From Rhodospirillales bacterium (GTDB lineage: Bacteria > Pseudomonadota > Alphaproteobacteria > Rhodospirillales > SHVQ01): a stretch of 43,214 bases of DNA. The stretch is from assembly GCA_009694195.1 (NCBI GenBank), contig SHVQ01000024.1, positions 1-43,214 of the forward strand, in the 5' to 3' direction. Under the pieces are notes generated by a model. It saw nothing but the letters and a program-made list of their open reading frames with translations. It had not been told where the DNA came from and ran no database searches. Positions 23,241 through 32,461 of the stretch are shown here, in pieces. A program made the position numbers and the translations under genes. Numbering within the stretch: the stretch's first letter is position 1; the number at the start of each line of letters is the position of its first letter.

Positions 23241-24454
23241 ACGGCTCCCGTCGCTCCCCAGGCTAGGACGGCAACGCTCGCGGCGAGAGCGGCCCCGGCT
23301 AGGAATGGCTTCTCTTCGGCAAACGTGCCGCTTCCGAACCGAATGAACACCACCGAAGCGGCTTTGGCAAGCCACGCAAACCCGACCTCTCCCATCAATA
23401 TCACGAGCGGTATGAACGGCAAATGCATGAGCCAGAAGTCGTAGCCAAGGACATAACGTCCGCCTGCCGATTGCATGCCCACGAGGACCGCCAAAACATC
23501 AGCCGGCGGCAACGGACGAATGGAAAAAGCATAGGCGAAATAGAGAAGCGCGCACCCGGCGAGCGTCGCTACCGCGGCAGCCGCGAGCCAGCCGGCGAGC
23601 AGCCACTGCGATCCGCGCTTCCGCGCCGTTCCCTTCAAGACCGCGAATTCGAGCGGGAAGGCGAGCGAGACGGAGATCACGCTCGCCAGAATGAGGGACC
23701 ACGAGCGCCGGGGCGGGTCGAGCGCCGGAACGTGGCCCACCAGCAAGGCGAGAAAGGTCAGCAGGTAGGCAACGGGGATGGACGCTAACCCGATCCGGAC
23801 GGCGAGCGCGGTCGCCGACGCGCCGGGGTCTCTTCCGCGGCTCCGCATCCAAACGTCGACGGCAAGCATCAGCGCATAGGCGGCGATGTACCAGAACACG
23901 GCCACGAGAACGCTTTTCATCACCGCGTGAGAGAACGTGTTATGGATCGTCACCTCCGTGAACGAATACAGCACGTAGAACGGAATGACGAAGACCACGG
24001 AGACGCCGAGATAAAAAGCCGCAACGGCGTTCAGCGGCCGGAGCCGCGCCGATTCCCCCGCGAAGTTGAGGAACGCGAACGCGCCGACCAGGGAAAGACA
24101 GTACACCAGGAGGAACGGGCGCCCGCCGGTGAGCGCGTTGATCAGCGCGGCGCCCGGGATCAGCATGAAGACAAGACCGAGGAAAACGGCATTGAAGACC
24201 GAGGTCTTGTCCGCATTCTCGAAGCCGCGGCGCACGATATCCTCGGCGCGCCCGATGAACCCGGCCGTGACCTCGCGCGGCACGGACATCCATGGCGTGC
24301 GGCCGATGTCGCGCCAGAGCCGGCTGAGCCATCTGCGGCTCCTGCTGTTGCTGCGGGCGACCCCCGACTCCAGCAATACCAGCGCGACGGCGAGCGCCGC
24401 AAACGCAACGGCGGCAATCTTCAACGCCGCATGCAGGAGTTCGAGAGGTCCCAT
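23237..24454 (-). CDS. Polytopic membrane protein of unknown function
   Basis: A 405-residue integral membrane protein with about nine or ten hydrophobic helices. Clear ones are IAAVAFAALAVALVLL near the N-terminus, VFNAVFLGLVFMLIPGAALI, FLLVYCLSLVGAFAFL, AAFYLGVSVVFVIPFYVLY, SVLVAVFWYIAAYALML, IPVAYLLTFLALLVG, LILASVISVSLAFPLEFAVL, WLLAGWLAAAAVATLAGCAL, and two at the C-terminus. A charged cytoplasmic segment at about residues 35-80 includes TPWMSVPREVTAGFIGRAEDIVRRGFENADKT-like sequence, read here only as amphipathic. I recognise no transporter signature. It is tightly coupled by ATGA overlap to the Rid and DUF1989 genes, so it may import or sense their substrate; that is inference. It follows the aspartate dehydrogenase-like gene by 39 bases. 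Confidence 0.8.
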   Translation of the reverse strand: MGPLELLHAALKIAAVAFAALAVALVLLESGVARSNSRSRRWLSRLWRDIGRTPWMSVPREVTAGFIGRAEDIVRRGFENADKTSVFNAVFLGLVFMLIPGAALINALTGGRPFLLVYCLSLVGAFAFLNFAGESARLRPLNAVAAFYLGVSVVFVIPFYVLYSFTEVTIHNTFSHAVMKSVLVAVFWYIAAYALMLAVDVWMRSRGRDPGASATALAVRIGLASIPVAYLLTFLALLVGHVPALDPPRRSWSLILASVISVSLAFPLEFAVLKGTARKRGSQWLLAGWLAAAAVATLAGCALLYFAYAFSIRPLPPADVLAVLVGMQSAGGRYVLGYDFWLMHLPFIPLVILMGEVGFAWLAKAASVVFIRFGSGTFAEEKPFLAGAALAASVAVLAWGATGAV

Positions 24455-24493
24455 GAGTTCTGGCGTGCGACGGCGCGTGGGCCCGCGCGGGCG

Positions 24494-25414
24494 CTAGGTG
24501 CCGACCCTGAACGGGCTCACCAGCCCCCTGAGCATCGCGATCACGCTCAAGGGCGTGAGCTTTCCGGTCGCCGGATTTTCAACCGTGGGAATGCCCTCGA
24601 TCGTCATCTCGAAGCGGCAGGAGTCGGCTTCGACCTTGACCGTGTGGGTATTGCGCGTCAGCGCCGGATCGGCCCACACCTCGTAGCGCGTGCGATCGGG
24701 TCCGATCCCCGCCAGGCTGAGCGCGACCGAGACGTTCACGTTGGCGGGGAATTGACGGGCCGCCGCCCGGACAGTGCCTTCATACAGGCAGAGCGGCGCC
24801 GTCAAGGAGTCGAGGTCGATCCCCTGCTCGACGACGAATTTCGCATTGCGCAAGCCCGCCGGCGGCTTCCGCGTGATCATCACCACCGAATGGACTTCGC
24901 CCTCGGCGACCGCGCGCACCGCATCGAGCCCGAGCAGGGCGCCGGTCGGCGCCAGGATGCGCGCCCCCGTTCGCTTCGCGATCTCCACGAGATCCAGCTC
25001 CTCGAGCAGCGAGGTGATGCTGAGCGGAATGAAAATACGCCCGGCTTCCACCGCCGACCTGGCGATCGCACGAAAGGACTGGGGCGGCGCGCATTCGACG
25101 ACGACATCGGAAATTTTCGCGAGCTCGTCCAGCTCGACGATCGGCACCCGGTTCTTGAAGCCTGCGATCTTCTCGGCCGCGCGACCCTTGTCCGCCGCCG
25201 ACACGGCCGCGAGGACGAGGCCCGGAATGCCCCGATCGAGAGCGCGGGCGACCGGCAGACCGATGGCGCCAAGGCCGCCGATTCCGACCCGAAGGTCGCG
25301 AGCGCGCCGCGGCGGCCGCGCGACCTTCACGCGTGCCGGGCGCAAGCTCCGGCGAGCGCTGGGTCGACCGGTTTTCGCCTGCGGCTTGCGGGACGGCTTT
25401 GCTTTGCCTTTCAC
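24494..25414 (-). CDS. Aspartate dehydrogenase-like protein (NadX family)
   Basis: A 306-residue NAD(P)-dependent aspartate dehydrogenase homologue, which would convert L-aspartate to iminoaspartate (for NAD synthesis or ammonia release) or run in reverse. The nucleotide-binding loop is [69 protein letters not shown] and [12 protein letters not shown] follow in family order, with the His of NTH a likely catalytic residue. The GTG at 25414 is chosen for its AGGAG site; ATG-initiated alternatives are lacking. The first 45 residues are a Lys/Arg/Pro-rich extension not typical of NadX. No nadA or nadC is adjacent, so a catabolic role is equally possible. It heads the minus-strand gene run to 21019. 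Confidence 0.85.
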   Translation of the reverse strand: MKGKAKPSRKPQAKTGRPSARRSLRPARVKVARPPRRARDLRVGIGGLGAIGLPVARALDRGIPGLVLAAVSAADKGRAAEKIAGFKNRVPIVELDELAKISDVVVECAPPQSFRAIARSAVEAGRIFIPLSITSLLEELDLVEIAKRTGARILAPTGALLGLDAVRAVAEGEVHSVVMITRKPPAGLRNAKFVVEQGIDLDSLTAPLCLYEGTVRAAARQFPANVNVSVALSLAGIGPDRTRYEVWADPALTRNTHTVKVEADSCRFEMTIEGIPTVENPATGKLTPLSVIAMLRGLVSPFRVGT

Positions 25415-25514
25415 GCCCTGGCTCCTGCCCTCAAAAGGCTCCCCTTGGCTCCCGTCCGAGCCATGGAACAACCATAGCCCCTATACGGCTCGAATCAAGC
25501 GGCCGTCCGTTGCC

Positions 25515-25550
25515 AAAACAAAAGGCCCGCCCCTTGCGGGACGGGCCTTT
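25515..25550 (-). terminator. Rho-independent terminator of tRNA-Leu
   Basis: On the minus strand, immediately after the tRNA, AAAGGCCCGTCCCGCA and GGGGCGGGCCTTT form a GC-rich stem with a short loop, followed by TTGTTTT. It lies between the tRNA and the start of the aspartate dehydrogenase-like gene, so the tRNA is its own transcription unit. Confidence 0.85.
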
Positions 25551-25552
25551 GG

Positions 25553-25639
25553 TGGTGCGGTCGAGAAGACTCGAACTTCCACGGGGTCACCCCCACAGCG
25601 ACCTCAACGCTGCGCGTCTACCAGTTCCGCCACGACCGC
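25553..25639 (-). tRNA. tRNA-Leu (anticodon GAG)
   Basis: An 87-base class II tRNA read on the minus strand. The acceptor stem is GCGGTCG/CGACCGC with encoded A and CCA at the 3' end. The anticodon stem CAGCG/CGCTG encloses TTGAGGT, giving anticodon GAG for CTC/CTT leucine codons. A long variable arm (GGGGGTGACCCC) and a T-arm with TTCGAGT complete the fold. Confidence 0.96.
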
Positions 25640-25736
25640 GATATCCTTGCGGCAACGCGATTGCGTGCCGCACCATGATGCCCAGGGGGAGATAGCAAAT
25701 CCGGGACCCCCGATCAAGCGCCCGGCGAAGGATTCC

Positions 25737-26441
25737 ATGCAAGACGCCATCGAATGGACCGTCAGCGACGCGGCGGTTCCCTACCCGGAGGCCGTCCTGC
25801 GAATGGAGCGGCGCGTCCAGGACATCCGCGCGGGCACGGCCCGGGAGATGATCTGGCTCCTCGGGCACCCGCCCCTCTACACCGCCGGCACCAGCGCCAA
25901 GCCCGAGGAACTGCTCGCGCCCGGACGCTTTCCGGTGTTCCCGACGGGCCGGGGCGGCCGCTACACCTATCACGGCCCGGGACAGCGCGTCGCCTACGTG
26001 ATGCTCGACCTCAAACCGAGGGGCGGCGACGTCAGGCGCTTCGTGGCGGAGCTCGAAGCGTGGCTGATCGAAACGCTCGCCGCCTTCAACGTGAAGGGCG
26101 AGCGGAGGGCGGGACAGGTCGGCATCTGGGTGGACCGCGGGCGCCACGGGGGACGGCCGGGCCACGTGGACAAGATCGCCGCGATCGGCGTGCGAGTCCG
26201 TCGCTGGGTGACCTATCACGGCATCTCCCTCAACGTGGACCCGGACCTCGCCCACTATGCCGGCATCGTGCCCTGCGGAATCGCCGACGCCGATCACGGC
26301 GTCACGTCCCTGCTCGACCTCGGCATCACGGCAACGCTCGCCGACGTCGATCTCGCGCTGATGGAGACATTTCCCACGGTGTTCGGGTACCCGGTTCCCG
26401 ATGGCCGCGCGGCGGGCCGTGGGGAGGCCAATGCACGATGA
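25737..26441 (+). CDS. lipB: Lipoyl(octanoyl) transferase LipB
   Basis: Transfers the octanoyl group from octanoyl-ACP to the lipoyl domains of 2-oxoacid dehydrogenases and GcvH, the first step of lipoate assembly in the cytoplasm. The 234-residue product has the family motifs: [20 protein letters not shown], the [21 protein letters not shown] substrate loop, the catalytic Lys K146 in [20 protein letters not shown], and the catalytic Cys C180 in [19 protein letters not shown] context (here [17 protein letters not shown]). The ATG at 25737 follows AAGGATTCC, a good ribosome site; the longer open frame upstream runs through the antisense of tRNA-Leu and is not coding. The LtaS-like gene follows 115 bases downstream. 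Confidence 0.96.
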   Translation: MQDAIEWTVSDAAVPYPEAVLRMERRVQDIRAGTAREMIWLLGHPPLYTAGTSAKPEELLAPGRFPVFPTGRGGRYTYHGPGQRVAYVMLDLKPRGGDVRRFVAELEAWLIETLAAFNVKGERRAGQVGIWVDRGRHGGRPGHVDKIAAIGVRVRRWVTYHGISLNVDPDLAHYAGIVPCGIADADHGVTSLLDLGITATLADVDLALMETFPTVFGYPVPDGRAAGRGEANAR

Positions 26442-26556
26442 CCCGACGAAAGCCCACCGACGAGACAATTCATTCCGGTGCGTTTTGGGACTATTATCCA
26501 GGTCGATTCGGATCCGGCCGACGAAAGATGGCTGACAGCGCCGAGAGCACCACACC

Positions 26557-28512
26557 TTGAAGCGCTTTTTCGCCCCGCCGGACGGCTTCCCCACGTTCTG
26601 TTTCTTGCTTTATTTGGCGGCCGAGGGCACCGAAAGGTCCATTCTCGTCGTCATTGCAACGCTCACGGATGCTCGCACGGTTGGAGAGCACTTGCTCGCC
26701 ATCCCTGCGGGATTTATCGCCGACGCCGCCGTGGCCTTGTTATTGAGCCTGCCCCTGTTCGTGATCGCCCATCACAGCGCCCGGCGTCGTTGGAGTTCGC
26801 GCGTGACACCCCTCGTCAACGTCTTTGCCGCGCTCATCGCCGTGTTCCTGGCCTTCGAGAATATCTCCGACATCCTCTTTTGGAACGAGTTCCAAAGCCG
26901 CTTCAACGGCATCGCGATCAACTAACTGATTTTGCCGAATGAAGTCATCGGAAACATTCGCGAGTCCTTTAATTTTGGCATCATCGGTCCGGCCTTGGTC
27001 ACGATCTCGCTGGTTCTTTACTTTGTTCTTCACATCGGGATTCGGTGGAGCCGCCGGCTCGATCAAGTCTATCTCCCCAACGGCAGCTTCTATGCCGCGG
27101 CACTGACGGTCGCATTCGCCGCCTTCAGCATCTCCGTGATGATGCCGATCGAGGTCTCCGCCAACCGGGCGACGAACGAGCTGGCCGCCAACGGGCTGCA
27201 AAGCCTCGTGAGGGCCGCCAGGACCAACGATGCCGCCTACGACGGATTTTATCCCGGGATGAACGAGCGCGAGGCGATCGCGATCGCGCGGGCCCAGGTT
27301 GTCCAGAGCAACACGCGCTTCCTGACGTCCGAGGACAATCGGAGCCTTCTCCGTCACATCGACAACGGCAATTCGCCGAAACGGCTGAACGTGGTCCTGG
27401 TCCTTGCCGAGTCGTTCGGCTCGGTCTTGGTGGACGATCTCGATCTCTGGGTGCCGGGCGAGTCCGTTTCACCCAATGTGACTTCCCTCGGCAGGCAGGG
27501 GCTGTATTTCACCAACGTGCACTCGACCGGCCTCCGGACCGTCCGCGGCCTTGAAGCCATTCTGACCTCATTCCCTCCGATCCCGGGGATCTCCACCACG
27601 CGGCGACCAGGCAGCGAGGGAATGCACTCGCTCCCCTTCATTTTGCGCGATCAAGGGTACGCGACCGGGTTCCTCTACGGGGGCAATCTGATGTTCGACA
27701 ACATGGCAACGTTCCTTGGCGGGATCGGCTTCGAGCACCTCTGGGGCCGGCCGGACATTGCGGAGGTCGGATTCACGACCGCCTGGGGGGCTGCCGATGA
27801 ATACATCTTCGGCGAAGCCCTCCGTCGCCTGGACACCCTGACCGCCGACAGCAGGCCTGCGTTCCTCAGCATCCTGACGGTGTCCAACCACCGGCCCTTC
27901 AGCTTCCCGGCCGGCCGCATCGCCAAGGACCCGCTTGCGAAGCGCAGGGAAAATGCCACCACTTACGCCGACTGGGCGTTCGGCGAGTTCATCAAGCAGG
28001 CGCGTTCGCGCCCGTGGTTCGCCAACACGGTTTTCATCTTCATCGCCGACCACGGTCCCTACGTCGCGGGTGCGGCGCAAGTTCCGATCGACCGATACCG
28101 CATTCCTCTTCTTTTCTACGCGCCCGCCCACATTGCCCCTGCGCGGATCGCCACGGTCGGCTCCAGCATGGACTTGGCGCCGACGCTCCTCGGCATTCTC
28201 GGGATCAGCTACGACAGCCCCTTCTTCGGTGTCGACCTCCTCCGCGTCCCGGAAGGTCAAGGTCGCGCATTCATGGACCACAATTACGTGGTCGCGCTCG
28301 CGAAAGGCGACCACTTGGTGACGCTGGAACCGAACCGGCGGACCCGCGGATATCCCTACAAGCCCGGCCCCAAGCCTCTCCCGGCGGAGGAGGCTCCGGA
28401 CCCGGAGACGCTGCGCACCGCGATCGCCGTCATCCAGACGGCACACCACATGTTCTACGCCGGGGAATATCATCGCGTGGTGCCCACGAGGATCGTTCCC
28501 GCCAAGCCGTGA
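26557..28512 (+). pseudogene. LtaS-like sulfatase-fold phosphotransferase gene with in-frame stop
   Basis: One frame encodes a membrane domain and a periplasmic alkaline-phosphatase/sulfatase-fold domain, but a TAA at 26923-26925 splits it. Before the stop: FAPPDGFPTFCFLLYLAAEG, further membrane helices, then FWNEFQSRFNGIAIN. After it: LILPNEVIGNIRESFN, a junction where relatives read a continuous Tyr-containing segment. The catalytic domain is otherwise intact: VVLVLAESFGSVLVDDL (metal Glu), HSTGLRTVRGLEA with the Thr nucleophile, PFILRDQGYATGFLYGG, and FIFIADHGPYVAG. Homologues transfer glycerol phosphate or phosphoethanolamine to envelope polymers. The start is probably TTG 26557. One base change to TAC or TAT would restore 651 residues; a sequencing error cannot be excluded. 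Confidence 0.8.
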
Positions 28513-28560
28513 GCCGCGCCCGCGGCGCCGAGAACTGCGCTGGGCCAGCCCGAACGCGCC

Positions 28561-30024
28561 TTACGCCGTCCCGGTCTTCGCCTCGGCGGGTCTTGAGGCG
28601 ACGACGACCCGGTTGCGGCCTGCTTGTTTTGCCTGGTAGAGCCCGGCGTCGGCAAGCTTCACAAGCTCGTCCGGCTGATCCGAATGGGCCGGGAACGCTG
28701 CGACGCCTGCCGAGACCGTCACCGGGCCGATGGGCTCGCCGCCACGCACGATCTTCATGGCGGCCACACCCGCCCGCACTTGCTCGGCCATCGCAAGCGC
28801 GCCCGCGGCATCCGTTTCCGGCAACAGGATCGCGAATTCCTCTCCCCCATAACGGCAGGCGAAGTCGCTGCCACGGACGCGATTGGCGAGGACCTTCCCG
28901 ACCTGGACCAGGACGTCGTCGCCCGCCTGATGCCCGTGGGTATCGTTCAGACGCTTGAAGTGGTCGATGTCGACCATGATCAGGGAAAACGGCCGGCTCG
29001 AACGCTTCGCGCGGGAGCTCTCGCGTAGAAGCATGGCTTCCATGTGCCGGCGGTTATAGAGGCCGGTGAGCCCGTCGCGAATGGACTGGTGGCGAAGGGT
29101 TTCCCTGAGCTTCAGGTTACCGAGGGCGAGCGCCATCTTTTCGCCGACATCGAGCGCGAGGCGCTGCTTGACGTCGCCGAGCTCGGCGGCCTCGCGGGAG
29201 ACGAGATAAAAGAGCCCGAGCACTTCCCCCTGAACCACGAGCGGGACGCAATAGGACGTTTCCAGCGCCGTCCGCTCGACGTGGGGACAGCGCGGATTCA
29301 TGCCCTGCGGCGTCGCGAAGTGGGGCTGCCCGCGCCTGAGCGCCCAGCAGTCGTCGTGCCCGATGGTCTCGACGCCTTGGGCTCCGGCGCGCTCGCCCCA
29401 GCGGGCGATGGAGCTGACCGCATTGGCCGGGGCCGAAATGAGGAGAGCGCCCTCGGTGGCCGGAAACAGGCGCGTCATGAAGCGCCCGACCACGGCGCCC
29501 GCTTCCTCCAAGTTGGTGCTGGCCTGGATCATCTCGCCCATGTGATTGAGGAGCTCGACCTCTTCCGTGCGCGCGGCCACCAGCTTGTTGACGCGCTCGC
29601 TGAGCTCGGCCGCGACCCGACGCTGATCCTCGATCCGCGCGGCAAGGGAGGCGGCCATCGAGTTGAACGAGCGCGCGACCTGGGCGATCTCGTCGCCGCC
29701 TGCGATCTCAGCCCGCGCCGCAAGGTCGCCCGTGTTCAGACGCTCGGCCACGGCCGCAAGAGACTTCAGCCGGGCGACGAAGAGATGGCTGCCGACGAGC
29801 CAAACCACCGCAAGCGAGCTCGCGATGACGACGAAAAATGCGACGACCCCGTCCTCGAGCACGAAGTGGCGCTGTTGGGCGATGAAATAGCCGAACAGGA
29901 GAACCACCGGCAAAAGGGCGAGCAGGACCAGGAGAAACAACCGCGCTCGGATGCCGCCGAACGACCGCGGCCGCGGCTCCGGGCGGCCTTCCGCGACGTT
30001 CAACAGCAATTTTCGCACGGTCAT
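28561..30024 (-). CDS. Diguanylate cyclase with HAMP and GAF domains
   Basis: A 487-residue membrane protein that makes cyclic di-GMP. Two transmembrane helices are at about residues 29-49 (ARLFLLVLLALLPVVLLFGYF) and 62-80, with almost no periplasmic loop between them, so it senses in the membrane or cytoplasm. HAMP follows (LFVARLKSLAAVAERLNTGDLAAR), then a coiled linker, a GAF domain (about 165-310, including HDDCWALRRGQPHF and SYCVPLVVQGEVLGLFYLV) and a GGDEF domain from DGLTGLYNRRHMEAML. The active site reads GGEEF and is preceded by RGSD, the RxxD inhibitory site, so product inhibition is expected. Its ATG is 17 bases after the acylphosphatase stop, making pccA-acylphosphatase-cyclase one likely transcript. 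Confidence 0.93.
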   Translation of the reverse strand: MTVRKLLLNVAEGRPEPRPRSFGGIRARLFLLVLLALLPVVLLFGYFIAQQRHFVLEDGVVAFFVVIASSLAVVWLVGSHLFVARLKSLAAVAERLNTGDLAARAEIAGGDEIAQVARSFNSMAASLAARIEDQRRVAAELSERVNKLVAARTEEVELLNHMGEMIQASTNLEEAGAVVGRFMTRLFPATEGALLISAPANAVSSIARWGERAGAQGVETIGHDDCWALRRGQPHFATPQGMNPRCPHVERTALETSYCVPLVVQGEVLGLFYLVSREAAELGDVKQRLALDVGEKMALALGNLKLRETLRHQSIRDGLTGLYNRRHMEAMLLRESSRAKRSSRPFSLIMVDIDHFKRLNDTHGHQAGDDVLVQVGKVLANRVRGSDFACRYGGEEFAILLPETDAAGALAMAEQVRAGVAAMKIVRGGEPIGPVTVSAGVAAFPAHSDQPDELVKLADAGLYQAKQAGRNRVVVASRPAEAKTGTA

Positions 30025-30041
30025 CGGGCGTCTCGTTCCGG

Positions 30042-30335
30042 CTACGCGGTCGGCCGCTGGCCGAATTCGGTGCCCCCCGGGTCTTCGGCGTCCCCGGCGG
30101 TCAGCTTGCGAACCTCGGCGAGGGGCGGCCCCCTCCAGCAGATGCGGACCATATCATCGACGGCCCCCGGCGTCCCGGCGAACACCGCTTCCACGCTGCC
30201 GTCGCGGCAGTTGCGCACCCAGCCCCGCAATCCCCTGCTCTTCGCCTGTTCCGCCGTCCACGCCCGGAACCAGACGCCCTGCACGCGCCCCTCGATCCGC
30301 ACCTGGACGGCCTTCGCACTCGCCGAATCGACCAT
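30042..30335 (-). CDS. Acylphosphatase
   Basis: A 97-residue acylphosphatase that hydrolyses carboxyl-phosphate bonds. The phosphate loop is GRVQGVWFR (residues 16-24) with the catalytic Arg R24, and the second catalytic residue is Asn N42 in GWVRNCRDGSV. VEAVFAGTPGAVDDMVRICWRGPPLAEV completes the ferredoxin-like fold. The ATG at 30335 gives the standard length and is preceded by AGGATT; it lies 22 bases after the pccA stop. In this place it might clear acyl or carboxy phosphate, but the functional link to the carboxylase is inference. Confidence 0.93.
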   Translation of the reverse strand: MVDSASAKAVQVRIEGRVQGVWFRAWTAEQAKSRGLRGWVRNCRDGSVEAVFAGTPGAVDDMVRICWRGPPLAEVRKLTAGDAEDPGGTEFGQRPTA

Positions 30336-30357
30336 GAATGCCGAATCCTGATTTCCG

Positions 30358-32364
30358 TCACGTGTCCGTCTTGAACTCCAGGATGACCTGATCGACGGCG
30401 AGACTGTCGCCGCGCTTCCCGTGCACCCGGGCAACGGTGGCGTCGCGTTCGGCGCGGAGCACGTTTTCCATTTTCATGGCCTCGACGACGGCCAGCGTGT
30501 CCCCCGCCTTCACCTCCTGGCCCTCCTCGACGGCAACGTCGAGCAGGAGCCCGGGCATCGGCGACAACAGGTACATCGACGTGTCGGGCGGCACCTTCTT
30601 GGGCATCACGGCGTAGAATTCCGCCACGCGCGGATTCAATACGGTCGCATCGATCTGAGAGCCGCCGTGCATGAGGCGATAGCCGATCCCGTTGCGCTCG
30701 ACCTGCATGCACACGGACGTCCCGTCGATGACGGCCTGGAACAAAGGATCGCCAAGCCGCCACGCGGTCGCGATCGCGAGCTTGCGGCCGTCGACGTCGA
30801 CCTTGAAACGGCCCTCGGTCCCGCTCACCGCGGCCTCGAAGCGGCGCTCCTTGAGGAGAACGATCCAATCGTTCCGCACCTTCCGCTCGTGGCCGCGCGT
30901 CTGCCCGCTGATGCGGGCGGCCCGCTCCTGGTACGCCTGGTGGATGGCCGCCGCGACCGCGGCCACCACCGTCGGGTCCTCGTGCGGCACATCGCTCGGG
31001 TGAAACCCTTCCGGGTATTCCTCGGCGATGAACTGGGTGCTGAGCCGCCCGTCGATGAAGCGCGGGTGCGCCGTGAGCGCGGCGAGGAATCCGATGTTGG
31101 TGCTGACGCCGCGGATGTAGAACGCATCGAGCGCGTTGCGCAGCGCATGCACGGCGGCGCGGCGGTCCTTGGCGTGAACGACCAGCTTGGCGATCATCGG
31201 ATCGTAGTGGACGGAGATTTCGCCGCCCTCGAAGACGCCGGTGTCCACGCGGACACTGATCCGCCCGTCCGTCCCCTGCTCCGGCGCCCCATAGCGCACG
31301 AGCCGGCCGGTCGACGGGAGGAATCCCCGGAACGGGTCTTCCGCGTACACGCGCGCCTCGATCGACCAGCCTTTCAGCTTCACGTCCTTGAGCCCGCGGG
31401 GCAGCGGCGCTCCCGCGGCGATCCGGATCATCAGCTCGACGAGATCGAGGCCGGTCACGAATTCCGTCACCGGGTGCTCGACCTGGAGACGCGTATTCAT
31501 TTCGAGGAAGTAGAAGTTCCTGTCGGCGTCGGCGATGAATTCGACCGTGCCGGCGGAGACGTACTTCACGGCCTTGGCGAGCTGGACGGCTTGGCGGCCC
31601 ATGGCGGCCCGGGTCTTCGCGTCCAGCAGCGGCGACGGCGCCTCCTCGATCACCTTCTGATGGCGGCGCTGGATCGAGCATTCGCGCTCACCCAGATGAA
31701 CGACGTTCCCGTGCTCATCGCCGAGCACCTGAATCTCGATATGCCGGGAATTTTCAATAAACTTCTCGATGAAGATGCGGCCGTCGCCGAAGCTCGCCTT
31801 GGCCTCGCTGTGGGCCCGATCGAACCCCTCCCGGCATTCGGCGTCGTCGTGGGCGATCCGCATGCCCTTGCCGCCGCCGCCACCGGCCGCCTTCAGCATC
31901 ACCGGGTAGCCGATCCCGCCGGCGATCTTTACGGCTTCGGCACCATCCTTCAGCGCCTTCGAATGGCCGGGAATGACGTTGACACCCGCCTTCTCGGCGA
32001 TGCGCTTGGCTTCGATCTTGTCGCCCATCGAGGCCATCGCGCGCGGACCGGGGCCGATGAAGACCGCGCCCGACTTGGCGACGCGCTTCGCGAACTCGGC
32101 GTTTTCGGAGAGGAACCCGTATCCCGGGTGCACGGCGTCGGCGCCGGCCGATTTCACCGCCTTGCAAATGGCGTCGATGCTCAAATAGCTCTCGCGCGCG
32201 GGCGCCGGGCCGATGGACACGGCTTCGTCCGCCATCCGCACGTGGAGCGCGTCCTTGTCCGCTTCCGAATAGACCGCAACCGTGGCAATCCCCATCCGCT
32301 TCGCCGTCCGCATGATGCGGCACGCGATCTCGCCCCGATTCGCGACAAGGATTTTTTTGAACAT
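30358..32364 (-). CDS. pccA: Propionyl-CoA carboxylase alpha subunit (biotin carboxylase + BCCP)
   Basis: Carboxylates its own biotin with bicarbonate and ATP; the beta subunit then transfers CO2 to propionyl-CoA, giving methylmalonyl-CoA. The 668-residue product starts MFKKILVANRGEIACRIMRTA, the biotin-carboxylase N-domain. The ATP-grasp loop is AAGGGGGKGMRIA (about 163-175), then FIEKFIENSRHIEIQVLGD, GERECSIQRRHQKVIEE, FLEMNTRLQVEHPVTE and RVYAEDPFRGFLPS. The middle region (about 460-590) is the BT domain of PCC-type enzymes, and the C-terminal biotinyl domain carries EAMKMEN with biotin Lys K631. The length and BT domain favour PCC over acetyl-CoA or methylcrotonyl-CoA carboxylase. pccB lies 4.8 kb away on the same strand. 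Confidence 0.93.
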   Translation of the reverse strand: MFKKILVANRGEIACRIMRTAKRMGIATVAVYSEADKDALHVRMADEAVSIGPAPARESYLSIDAICKAVKSAGADAVHPGYGFLSENAEFAKRVAKSGAVFIGPGPRAMASMGDKIEAKRIAEKAGVNVIPGHSKALKDGAEAVKIAGGIGYPVMLKAAGGGGGKGMRIAHDDAECREGFDRAHSEAKASFGDGRIFIEKFIENSRHIEIQVLGDEHGNVVHLGERECSIQRRHQKVIEEAPSPLLDAKTRAAMGRQAVQLAKAVKYVSAGTVEFIADADRNFYFLEMNTRLQVEHPVTEFVTGLDLVELMIRIAAGAPLPRGLKDVKLKGWSIEARVYAEDPFRGFLPSTGRLVRYGAPEQGTDGRISVRVDTGVFEGGEISVHYDPMIAKLVVHAKDRRAAVHALRNALDAFYIRGVSTNIGFLAALTAHPRFIDGRLSTQFIAEEYPEGFHPSDVPHEDPTVVAAVAAAIHQAYQERAARISGQTRGHERKVRNDWIVLLKERRFEAAVSGTEGRFKVDVDGRKLAIATAWRLGDPLFQAVIDGTSVCMQVERNGIGYRLMHGGSQIDATVLNPRVAEFYAVMPKKVPPDTSMYLLSPMPGLLLDVAVEEGQEVKAGDTLAVVEAMKMENVLRAERDATVARVHGKRGDSLAVDQVILEFKTDT

Positions 32365-32461
32365 GCTAGTGGACGCCCCGAGGTCCCGTTTGCCAACGAA
32401 GTCCGTATTCTTTATCAGGGGTCCAGCGAAAAGTCAGGGGAATCGGCTACCATGCGCCACC

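Noticed and set aside
24774..25736. An upstream extension of the lipB frame by over 300 codons.
   Set aside because: It crosses the antisense of tRNA-Leu and the aspartate dehydrogenase-like gene; the LipB domain starts at 25737 with a good ribosome site.
26557..28512. A frameshift as the cause of the split LtaS-like gene.
   Set aside because: Both halves lie in the same frame; the break is a single stop codon, not an insertion or deletion.
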